From Exiguobacterium sp. s146 (lineage in GTDB: Bacteria; Bacillota; Bacilli; Exiguobacteriales; Exiguobacteriaceae): 64,000 nt of DNA. Positions within the stretch are counted from its first letter, which is position 1; every line of letters begins with the position of its first letter. This document shows positions 24,118 through 31,127 of the stretch, piece by piece. The DNA is taken from assembly GCF_018618415.1 (NCBI RefSeq), contig NZ_JACSMA010000002.1, positions 124,001 to 188,000 on the forward strand, given 5' to 3'. Position numbers and translations under genes: made by a program. The notes under the pieces were generated by a model. That model saw only the letters and a program-made list of their open reading frames with translations, made no database searches and was not told the DNA's origin.

Positions 24118-25295
24118 GTCTGAGCATCCCCTCTCGTACGACTACGGCTGCGCCACCACAAGGCGAGCGACAATGCGAAGACGATCAATGCTCCGATGAG
24201 GAAGAAGAGTGAAATATCGAGTTTGTCCCAAACATAGATAAAGTAAATCGTCATTTGAACGAGCAAGAAATAGATGAAGGCGAGCACGATTGGTTTACGG
24301 TTATGGTCTTGATAGACGAGATAAGCGAGCGCAACCACTTCAAGCAGGATAGCCAGCAAGATGCCTGAATCCTCAAATAATGAAAACGGGATGACGGCGA
24401 GCAGGCTGACCCACACCAAATCTGGACGGCGGTGCAACAAGTAGACCGCGACGAGTACGACCGAGAGAAGCGTCGCCTCGATGACCGACGGTGTTCGTTG
24501 CGACAACCAGCCTTCCGTCGCATTAATCAAATAGCCGATTGAGAGGATGGCTGCGACGAAGAGGTATAGATAGTTCCATTGGGCCCACTCCCGATAAACG
24601 AGAAATAAGACATGTAGCGCGGCGAGTGCCCATAACGGCCAAAAGCGGCCCTCATAGTCGACGTACTGACCAATCGTGATCAACAAGCCGTAGAAAGCGA
24701 ACCAGGCGAAAATCCGGTCGAGCTCATTGTCCCCATAATGAAACCAGACCCACGTCACGATCAAGCCGAATGCGATCAGCGTGATGCCGATGCCTTGAAA
24801 ACTATTCGTGATGGCCAAAAAGGCAGCGAGTGCGGCCAAGAACGTGAAAATCGGATGTTTGAAAATCAATTTGTGCATGACGGCGACGGCTAGGAAGAGC
24901 CAGAATAAGAACGGAATTTGCGAGGAAAGATTATAAGTCGAGAAGATGACAATCATCGTGGCGACGAAAAAGGCGACGCCCAACAGACGGAACAACGTGA
25001 CGTAGCGTGACGCCTTCACTTGCAGACGCTCGGCGGCCACATACATCCCGACCATAAATATGAGGAAAATGGCGACTTTCACAAGGTCAGGAATCGCTTG
25101 CCAATTGGCCGCGACAAAACTGAATAGACTAAGTGCGAGCAAAATCGAGCCGATAATCACAAGAATAGGCGGTTTGTGCTCACGTTTGTCACCGACCGCC
25201 AACTTCTTATGTTCATACTCGATCAAGCGCTGACCGGTCACGTCATCAAGCAGGCCGGCCTCTTCCCATTCACGAACTTTTTTGTCAATGGACAC
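24114..25295 (-). CDS. DUF2157 polytopic membrane protein
   Basis: A protein of about 393 residues with a short soluble N-terminus (VREWEEAGLLDDVTGQRLIEYE), typical of DUF2157, followed by around eleven or twelve hydrophobic segments. No transport or catalytic motif is visible. The frame has an ATG at 25304, but AAAGGG abuts it directly. The GTG at 25295 sits at proper distance and is the more likely start. It is cotranscribed with the GDYXXLXY gene. Confidence 0.75.
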   Translation of the reverse strand: MSIDKKVREWEEAGLLDDVTGQRLIEYEHKKLAVGDKREHKPPILVIIGSILLALSLFSFVAANWQAIPDLVKVAIFLIFMVGMYVAAERLQVKASRYVTLFRLLGVAFFVATMIVIFSTYNLSSQIPFLFWLFLAVAVMHKLIFKHPIFTFLAALAAFLAITNSFQGIGITLIAFGLIVTWVWFHYGDNELDRIFAWFAFYGLLITIGQYVDYEGRFWPLWALAALHVLFLVYREWAQWNYLYLFVAAILSIGYLINATEGWLSQRTPSVIEATLLSVVLVAVYLLHRRPDLVWVSLLAVIPFSLFEDSGILLAILLEVVALAYLVYQDHNRKPIVLAFIYFLLVQMTIYFIYVWDKLDISLFFLIGALIVFALSLALWWRSRSRTRGDAQT

Positions 25296-25321
25296 CTGAA
25301 TCATCCCTTTCGATTAAAAGG

Positions 25322-25516
25322 TCAGCTGGCGCGTTCAATTAATTCCAAATCTTTCTTCAGTAAAACTTGCTTCTCAAATTCGAGACCAAGCTGTTGAAAT
25401 TCTTCCATGATGGAAACGTCCCCGATGACCGTATTGGTCAATACGGCAGTCACTTCTGCGACCCAACCTTCACGAGTAGACTTGACGATATCACCCACAA
25501 CGAATTCTACAGACAT
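25322..25516 (-). CDS. DUF2187 (KOW-like) small protein
   Basis: This is a 64-residue protein with VEFVVGDIVKSTREGWVAEVTAV, a small SH3/KOW-like barrel pattern seen in DUF2187 proteins such as YkvS. The C-terminal half is helical and charged. The role is unknown. GGAAG at nine bases favours the second in-frame ATG (25516). It is immediately upstream of the DUF2157 gene and may share its transcript. Confidence 0.65.
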   Translation of the reverse strand: MSVEFVVGDIVKSTREGWVAEVTAVLTNTVIGDVSIMEEFQQLGLEFEKQVLLKKDLELIERAS

Positions 25517-25563
25517 ACCCATTCACTTCCAATCTTAAATTTGTTTCTATCATTATAACGAAA

Positions 25564-26190
25564 TTATATCGGTTTGAATACGTTTTCTTTAAGTCGTTTA
25601 ATAAATTGTGTCAAAATTTTTCCAGTCAATCCCCAAATAATGTAGTCTTCATGTTCATAAAAAGGTTCTCTCATTTTAATTACCCGTTTTTCGTACGCTT
25701 TAGCATTCGCCATCCGGTCAAACGGAATATTTTGATCCGGATTCATCGTCCACTCCATCTCGCCGTGGAACGGGTCGAGCAACAGCAGCGTCTCGACCGG
25801 GATGGAGAACAAATGGTCGACTTCATCGGTATGACGAACGTCAGGAATTGTTGGAATCACCCCGACGAACGGATAAATCAGTTGCCGGTGTGGCGTCGCG
25901 AGCGGTTGCAGGCGGCCGATCACTTCAATCTCATCCATCGCGAGCAGCAGCTCCTCGCTCGTCTCGCGAACTGCCGCCTCGACCGGAGTCTCGCCCGGGT
26001 CGAGACGGCCGCCCGGAAAGGAGATTTCTCCAGGTTGACGCCGCATCGTATGGGCCCTTACTTCAAAGATGACATGCCACGCCCCATCGACCTCGGCCAG
26101 GGGAATTAACACGGCGGCCGTCTGTTCATAGTTCTCCTCCATCGAGAAACTGTCACGTAATTGTTGTTCCGTGATCCACGATTGTTTCAT
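25564..26190 (-). CDS. Nudix hydrolase, CoA pyrophosphatase type
   Basis: This 208-residue protein has a full Nudix box at about 60-82 (GGRLDPGETPVEAAVRETSEEL), matching GX5EX7REUXEEXGU with a leucine at one glycine position. The preceding FEVRAHTMRRQPGEISFPG is characteristic of YeaB/NudL-like CoA pyrophosphatases, which hydrolyse CoA to phosphopantetheine and 3',5'-ADP. A GAGGTGGAGAGA stretch places the start at ATG 26190 rather than the upstream GTG at 26199. It is divergent from the monooxygenase gene. Confidence 0.82.
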   Translation of the reverse strand: MKQSWITEQQLRDSFSMEENYEQTAAVLIPLAEVDGAWHVIFEVRAHTMRRQPGEISFPGGRLDPGETPVEAAVRETSEELLLAMDEIEVIGRLQPLATPHRQLIYPFVGVIPTIPDVRHTDEVDHLFSIPVETLLLLDPFHGEMEWTMNPDQNIPFDRMANAKAYEKRVIKMREPFYEHEDYIIWGLTGKILTQFIKRLKENVFKPI

Positions 26191-26264
26191 TCTCTCCACC
26201 TCATTCTCTTTGTTTCTACACTTCCACCGTTGTCTCCTCGTTTAAACGCATCAAATGTCGGAAA

Positions 26265-26281
26265 TATCATTATTAATGATA
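26265..26281. promoter_or_regulatory. Perfect 17-bp palindrome before the monooxygenase gene
   Basis: TATCATTA-T-TAATGATA has eight-base perfect arms and ends at the ribosome binding site (26281-26285) of the monooxygenase. Size and form suit a MarR- or TetR-type operator. It is not a clean Fur or PerR box. Confidence 0.5.
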
Positions 26282-26294
26282 GGAGATGGTAGAT

Positions 26295-27830
26295 GTGGTG
26301 GACAAACAAGTTGATGTATTGATTGTCGGGGCGGGCCCGACCGGACTCACGCTCGCGCTGACGTTGGCCAGATATGGAATCTCATTTGAAATCATCGATC
26401 GCAAGACGACACCGTCGAACAACTCCCGCGCCATCGGGATTCAACCACGAACGATTGAAGTCTTTTCTCGTCTCGATGTCGCCAAAGAAGTGCTCGGTCG
26501 GGCGCGGACCATCGAGAAAGGAAATTTATACTTCTCAGGGCAATGGACGGCCAAGCTCGAGTTCTCTCGTCTCGTCACGCCCTATCCGTTCGTGACGTTG
26601 CTCCGTCAAAACGAGACCGAGGCGATTCTCGAGGCAGCGTTAAACGAGCATGGGCATTACGTGCAACGCGGAGAATCGCTCGTGTCGCTGACGCATTACC
26701 CGTCTCGCGTGCTCGCGCATCTGGAGTCGGATTCGAACCGGACGATCGAGGCCAAGTATGTGGTGGCAGCCGATGGGGCGAACAGCTCGATTCGACGCAT
26801 GCTCGCTTTGCCGTTCAGCGGAAAATCGTTCAAGGAATCGTGGGTGCTTGCCGACATGAAAGCCAAATGGAACATTTCGCGTGAAGAAGTGCATATCTTC
26901 TTCTCGGACCGCGGGGTTTTGGAAGTCTTCCCGCTCACGGATGACACGATACGCATCACGGGCAATCTCGCGAGCGATGAATCGTTCAGTGAGGCGGAGC
27001 TGCGTCAGTTGATTGAACAGCGCAGCCATATGGATGTCGAAATCGATGAGGTCGAATGGTTCTCGTTATTTCGGGTCCATAACCGCATGGTCGACTCGTT
27101 CATTCACAATCGCGTCATCCTCATGGGGGACGCCGCCCATATCAATTCGCCCGTCGGCGGACAGGGGATGAATACCGGCATCGCCGACTCGTTCAATCTC
27201 GGCTGGAAGCTTTGGCTTCATTTGAAGGCAGGTGCCCCGTTCCGCGTCGTCGCTTCGTATCGCGATGAGCGGGAGCATGTGGCGCGCAACGTGCTGCAGA
27301 CGACGAACGTGGCGACCGAAGTGCTACAGACGACGCTCCCGGTCCTGTTGCCGTTTCAGGCGCTCGGTGCCGACGTTTTCACACGCGTCAATCTCATCAA
27401 TCAAAAAATCACGGAACGGATCGCCCAACTACACTTGTCATACCCCGGACATTCCCGGGTCCCGTTCTTACGCGTCACCGAGGGTAAAATCTTCCCCGAG
27501 ATTGAGATTATCCGGACAGACGATGGTCTTCGCACCAAGATTTCAGAAGTCGCCGACGGACGGTTCCAAGTGCTCGTGCTCGATGATGACAAACGAGACG
27601 CGAGCGCCCTCTATGAATATTTGAACGACCATCAATCGTTTTTCCAAATCATCACGCTTTCGAAGACGAGCCGTCCGTTCTTCGATCAAGGCAACGAGCT
27701 CGCAAAATCGTTGTTCATGAAACGCGGGGTCCTCGTCATCCGCCCGGACGGTTATCTGCTCCACAAACAGCGGCACCTCCGCCCGGAAGCGCTTCAAGCG
27801 ACGATGGCAGCTTGGCTGCCATCGTCATGA
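26295..27830 (+). CDS. FAD-dependent aromatic monooxygenase (PheA/TfdB family)
   Basis: A flavoprotein hydroxylase of about 511 residues. It has the N-terminal GAGPTG Rossmann turn (about 12-17), a mid-chain DG segment (VVAADGANSSIRR) and the second FAD motif RVILMGDAAHINSPVGGQGMN. A C-terminal thioredoxin-like domain (about 390-511) is typical of phenol-hydroxylase-like enzymes. It likely hydroxylates an aromatic or polyketide substrate with NAD(P)H and O2. AGGAG abuts ATG 26286, so the GTG at 26295 or 26298 is the likelier start. The palindrome just upstream suggests substrate-inducible control. Confidence 0.83.
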   Translation: MVDKQVDVLIVGAGPTGLTLALTLARYGISFEIIDRKTTPSNNSRAIGIQPRTIEVFSRLDVAKEVLGRARTIEKGNLYFSGQWTAKLEFSRLVTPYPFVTLLRQNETEAILEAALNEHGHYVQRGESLVSLTHYPSRVLAHLESDSNRTIEAKYVVAADGANSSIRRMLALPFSGKSFKESWVLADMKAKWNISREEVHIFFSDRGVLEVFPLTDDTIRITGNLASDESFSEAELRQLIEQRSHMDVEIDEVEWFSLFRVHNRMVDSFIHNRVILMGDAAHINSPVGGQGMNTGIADSFNLGWKLWLHLKAGAPFRVVASYRDEREHVARNVLQTTNVATEVLQTTLPVLLPFQALGADVFTRVNLINQKITERIAQLHLSYPGHSRVPFLRVTEGKIFPEIEIIRTDDGLRTKISEVADGRFQVLVLDDDKRDASALYEYLNDHQSFFQIITLSKTSRPFFDQGNELAKSLFMKRGVLVIRPDGYLLHKQRHLRPEALQATMAAWLPSS

Positions 27831-27831
27831 C

Positions 27832-27862
27832 AAAAGCTCCACTCGGATTGAGTGGAGCTTTG
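27832..27862. terminator. Bidirectional terminator after the monooxygenase
   Basis: Perfect arms AAAGCTCCACTC and GAGTGGAGCTTT around GGATT, with A and T runs on the two sides. It serves convergent genes. Confidence 0.88.
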
Positions 27863-27863
27863 T

Positions 27864-28112
27864 TCACGCTTGGTTATAATACAGCGTCCCTGGTTTCGAC
27901 AGCGTCAAGTCGTAGAACGCCTCGAACGCTTCCATGTCTTCCAACTTGCGAAAATCGACCTTATCCGTCTCTTCATTCGGAATCGCGATGATGATGCCGT
28001 CTTCCGTTTGTTTGATCATCCCGGTCTGTCCGTTATGGATGCGGATATAGAGCACGTGCTTGTCTTCTAACAGCGTCACGGCTTCGCGACGCGATTGAAT
28101 CGTTGTTTTCAT
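27864..28112 (-). CDS. Hypothetical protein
   Basis: This 82-residue protein is not recognised. It is charged at the N-terminus, then beta-rich (HVLYIRIHNGQTGMI, GIIIAIPNEE), with an acidic helix near the end. It has no membrane segment. A GGGGG site six bases away favours ATG 28112. It is a single gene closed by the bidirectional terminator. Confidence 0.55.
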   Translation of the reverse strand: MKTTIQSRREAVTLLEDKHVLYIRIHNGQTGMIKQTEDGIIIAIPNEETDKVDFRKLEDMEAFEAFYDLTLSKPGTLYYNQA

Positions 28113-28206
28113 AGTCATCCCCCACTTTCTTTGAGTATACCGGTCCATCGTTGTTGCTTTCAACCGGATGCGACTTTAAAATTATGTAAAGAAGGGGTTG
28201 AATACT

Positions 28207-28500
28207 TTGGATTTGGAAACTATTTTGATTATCGTCTTAGGCATCACATTCGTCATTCTCGTCTCAATCCGTGCCGTCCGCAACTTACGGTGGGTCCGCT
28301 TCGGTGAGGCGTTCGGCAAACAAGGCGAGGCACTGCTCGACGACTATACGTATTTGACAGAACAAGGCATCACCTGCCGTGTCGAACATGGCTTGCCGAC
28401 CGGACGTCTATTCCGTCCGCTCGCGAAAAACTTGGACGACCGGGTCGCGTTGTTCGTCCATCGTAAAGACGCACAACAGGCTCGACAATTATTGAAATAA
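28207..28500 (+). CDS. Small membrane-anchored hypothetical protein
   Basis: A 97-residue protein with one N-terminal membrane helix (about 4-21, rich in Ile/Leu/Val), then a basic stretch and a soluble domain ending in FVHRKDAQQARQLLK. That end resembles the ligand-face of small signalling-type (DUF2007-like) domains, but the match is weak. The TTG at 28207 has AAGGGG nine bases upstream; the TTG at 28198 is directly adjacent to that site and less likely. It is transcribed alone. Confidence 0.55.
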   Translation: MDLETILIIVLGITFVILVSIRAVRNLRWVRFGEAFGKQGEALLDDYTYLTEQGITCRVEHGLPTGRLFRPLAKNLDDRVALFVHRKDAQQARQLLK

Positions 28501-28529
28501 AAATGGCGCTGACTCTTCAGCGCCATTTT
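28499..28529. terminator. Bidirectional terminator
   Basis: Arms AAAATGGCGCTGA and TCAGCGCCATTTT around CTCT lie between convergent genes at 28500 and 28529. Confidence 0.88.
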
Positions 28530-29104
28530 CATTTATGTACTTGACGTTCCGAGCAATAATAGGCGATATGCTTGATCGTCGCCTCGGACAACAGCTCGAG
28601 CTTCGTCTTCGTGATGACGTCGTCAATCACATCGAACGTCTCGGCACAGTTCGCTTTAATGCGCTCCACTTTGAGACGCGGTGTCTCCGGGAAAATCAAA
28701 AATGACGTGACGGGGACGGCTTGTCCGCATTGCTTCTTCAAGACGCTCCGGACGTGCTTCGTCATCCGCTCAAGTTCTTCCATCGGATGCGGATAGATGT
28801 TTTTCCAACCGAGCGGCGTCTCGAGACGACAATCCCGGTTCGTCATATGAACGGCCGACGTCGTCCGATTGATGCGGACTAAAAAGACGCCTTTCGGTCC
28901 GACCAACACATAATCGAGCACATCATCGCCGAGCTGGACGTGTTCAATCATCATCCAATCAAAGCGACACGTATGACGAATGATCTCGACAACCTCGTCC
29001 GTATATGACTTTGGTGGTGCGATGACTTCTTCTTTCTTGCGGAACAAGCCTTTCGTCTGTCGTTTCTCAGGTTCTTTCTTGACGGCCGTCAATACTTGTA
29101 ACAT
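28529..29104 (-). CDS. NERD-like domain protein
   Basis: This 191-residue protein has LDYVLVGPKGVFLVRINRT, resembling the core of nuclease-related NERD domains (hydrophobic strand, D, VVxGPxGIFVIE). The usual acidic and lysine residues are partly replaced (I/N instead of E/K), so catalytic activity is doubtful. Preceding residues are basic and followed by a helix. A GGAGGAGG site eight bases before ATG 29104 fixes the start. It lies downstream of gpsB and may be cotranscribed. Confidence 0.55.
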   Translation of the reverse strand: MLQVLTAVKKEPEKRQTKGLFRKKEEVIAPPKSYTDEVVEIIRHTCRFDWMMIEHVQLGDDVLDYVLVGPKGVFLVRINRTTSAVHMTNRDCRLETPLGWKNIYPHPMEELERMTKHVRSVLKKQCGQAVPVTSFLIFPETPRLKVERIKANCAETFDVIDDVITKTKLELLSEATIKHIAYYCSERQVHK

Positions 29105-29122
29105 CTTCTCCACCTCCTCCCT

Positions 29123-29422
29123 TTATTCGCTTGGACCGACCTGTTTTCCGAAGACGGCCTTTTCTAAATTCGAGATGCGACGCAACATGTCATAGTTCGA
29201 CGCGACAGGCTGGGCCGGTTTGACCGGTTCTGCTGCTTGTTCGTTCGAACCGCGACGGAGCGACTCGTTCTCTTGGCGCAACCGTTCGATCTCTTTCGTC
29301 ATCTTCTCGTAATCGCGGATGACGACGTCCAAGAACTGGTCGACTTCTTCTTGTGAGTAGCCGCGGAGGGCGGTTTTGAATTCTTGTTTATAAATGGCTT
29401 CAGCTGTTAATTCGGTTTGCAT
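29123..29422 (-). CDS. gpsB: Cell division protein GpsB
   Basis: This 99-residue DivIVA-family protein has the N-terminal membrane-curvature domain (IYKQEFKTALRGYSQEEVDQFLD), a central coiled coil and a short C-terminal helix (LRRISNLEKAVFG). It couples division and elongation by moving PBP1 between sites. The start may be ATG 29425 or 29422. It follows ypsA as in other Bacillales, and the target PBP gene ponA is close by. Confidence 0.92.
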   Translation of the reverse strand: MQTELTAEAIYKQEFKTALRGYSQEEVDQFLDVVIRDYEKMTKEIERLRQENESLRRGSNEQAAEPVKPAQPVASNYDMLRRISNLEKAVFGKQVGPSE

Positions 29423-29427
29423 CATTA

Positions 29428-29973
29428 TCACTCCCAATGTTGTTCCCATTGTTTTTCTTCTTCGATTACACGCAACTCTTCCGGCGTAATCAAGAATAAC
29501 TCCATCTGGTGTTTTCGTTTAGCCCCTTCCACGAGAAAACGAGGGCTTCCCCCCGTCTCTTCGTCATACAGCGTGATTAATCCTGCTGCTTTGTCCAAAA
29601 AGAAGGCGGTTTTTGCGCGCAATTGGCTCGGGTCCTCATACGGACGTTGGGTCAGCGGTTCAAAAAAGTCAGCCTCGAGTTGCAAGCGGATGAACAGTTC
29701 TTGTTCAAACGGCTTGTACTTCTCTTCCATTTGTAAAAAGGGTGGGAAGACGGCTATTTTGATTGGATACGTTTCTCTTAACTCTAACAATACTTCTCCA
29801 GCCCACAATTCACAACCGTTCGTGCCACTAAAGATGAACCATTCGGCCCCGAGTTCGATTGCTTCCATTATTTTTCGCTGATACGCTTCCTTGATGATAT
29901 CGATGCCGGGATGGTCGGCTTTGAAGATGCCGAGCTCATGTGGCCGATATCCGGTGATGGCGACAACTTTCAT
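29428..29973 (-). CDS. ypsA: YpsA, SLOG-fold protein
   Basis: This 181-residue DUF1273 protein begins MKVVAITGYRPHELG and has FSGTNGCELWAGEVLLEL, both typical of the YpsA branch of the SLOG superfamily, thought to bind a nucleotide or related ligand. It has been linked to cell division in Firmicutes. The length is normal. Its stop lies just before gpsB and its start overlaps mrfB by four bases. Confidence 0.9.
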   Translation of the reverse strand: MKVVAITGYRPHELGIFKADHPGIDIIKEAYQRKIMEAIELGAEWFIFSGTNGCELWAGEVLLELRETYPIKIAVFPPFLQMEEKYKPFEQELFIRLQLEADFFEPLTQRPYEDPSQLRAKTAFFLDKAAGLITLYDEETGGSPRFLVEGAKRKHQMELFLITPEELRVIEEEKQWEQHWE

Positions 29974-31127
29974 GATCGCTTCCTTTCTAACCGGCTCATT
30001 CGGTGACGGAGCGCCCGCATCTCGGTCAAGGCGGTCTGTCGAAGCACCGTCTCTTTCCGTTCCGCCAGCGTCAGCGCCTGCTCGGTGAACGTGATGGCCC
30101 GGTCGATGTCTTTTTGATGATGCTCGGCATATTTCGCCAGCTCGACGAGCGCCTCGACCGTACCGACCTGTTCGAACAGCGGCAACGCCTGTTCCATCTG
30201 CCCGGTCCGTTTCAACAACAGCGCTTGACGCATTAAGGCACGTTTCGTCGGCCGTTCGAGGCGCTCATATTCTTGGAGCGCCGCCTCGGCGTTGCCGAGG
30301 TCGTTCAACCAGTGGGCCCTTTCTTCACCGAACGGCGTTTCATCGGCTTCGACGAGATGACAGAGCCGTTTATAGAGCGAGACGAGACTCAAGCAGTCGG
30401 CATGGTGGTGCTCGATGACGGGCTGAATGATTGCCGGTTCCCGCTCTTTCACATATTGAAAATAGTGCATCGGCGCCAAAAAACCAGGCATGTCGTCCGT
30501 CCGGGCGTGGCCGAAGTGGGCCTCGACCGCTTTGAGCGAGACCGATTCAAGCGTCGGTTTCAACAGACGGCGGGAGGCATGCAACAAGTCGACATGGCCG
30601 ACGGCCGGAAGCGCCTTGACTTTGGAACGGACGAACGTATGCCTTGTTTTAATTTGGGGCCAGTCGAACGACTTGCCGTTATACGTCACGAAACGGACCT
30701 CGTCGCCGATATCGTTCAAGAAATGATAATAAAACGCCGTCTCGAACGCTGGGTGCGGCAACACGTATTGAATCATCTCCAGATGATCGTCTTGGAAGCG
30801 CGCGAACCCGATTAAAAAGATGGAGGTGCCTGAGCCGCGGAGCCCGGTCGTCTCGGTGTCCATGAACAACACCTGCTCGGACGGGACATCGACTTGAAAA
30901 AACGGATGGGTCGATGTCGCGAGCGAGGCTTTGGCCTCGCCGAACGTATAGTCATGATATGTCTCCTCGAGCGGATAAACCTGTTTCAAGCGGACGCACC
31001 ACTCTTGTTCGAACGTCAAAATTTCTCCGCCGCGCTCGCGCCACTTCGCCTGTTCGACGTCATCCGGCGTCACGGTCGTCGGTTTCGGTTCATTCGTTTT
31101 AATAAGTCGTGATAGTTTTGCTTTCAT
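29970..31127 (-). CDS. mrfB: MrfB (YprB), DEDD-type 3'-5' exonuclease
   Basis: This 385-residue protein has an RNase H-fold exonuclease core with motif I FMDTETTGL, a middle YNGKSFDWPQIKTRH and a late HHADCLSLV motif. A C-terminal helical, TPR-like region (about 270-385) follows. In B. subtilis MrfB works with MrfA in a mitomycin-repair pathway independent of UvrABC. It overlaps mrfA by four bases, supporting coupled function. Confidence 0.9.
   Translation of the reverse strand: MKAKLSRLIKTNEPKPTTVTPDDVEQAKWRERGGEILTFEQEWCVRLKQVYPLEETYHDYTFGEAKASLATSTHPFFQVDVPSEQVLFMDTETTGLRGSGTSIFLIGFARFQDDHLEMIQYVLPHPAFETAFYYHFLNDIGDEVRFVTYNGKSFDWPQIKTRHTFVRSKVKALPAVGHVDLLHASRRLLKPTLESVSLKAVEAHFGHARTDDMPGFLAPMHYFQYVKEREPAIIQPVIEHHHADCLSLVSLYKRLCHLVEADETPFGEERAHWLNDLGNAEAALQEYERLERPTKRALMRQALLLKRTGQMEQALPLFEQVGTVEALVELAKYAEHHQKDIDRAITFTEQALTLAERKETVLRQTALTEMRALRHRMSRLERKRS

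Noticed and set aside
24114-25304. Possible transporter function for the DUF2157 membrane protein
   Set aside because: It has many hydrophobic segments but no transporter signature; the family has no known substrate.
26265-26281. Fur or PerR box before the monooxygenase gene
   Set aside because: The palindrome has the right size, but the bases do not match the GATAAT-type 7-1-7 consensus.
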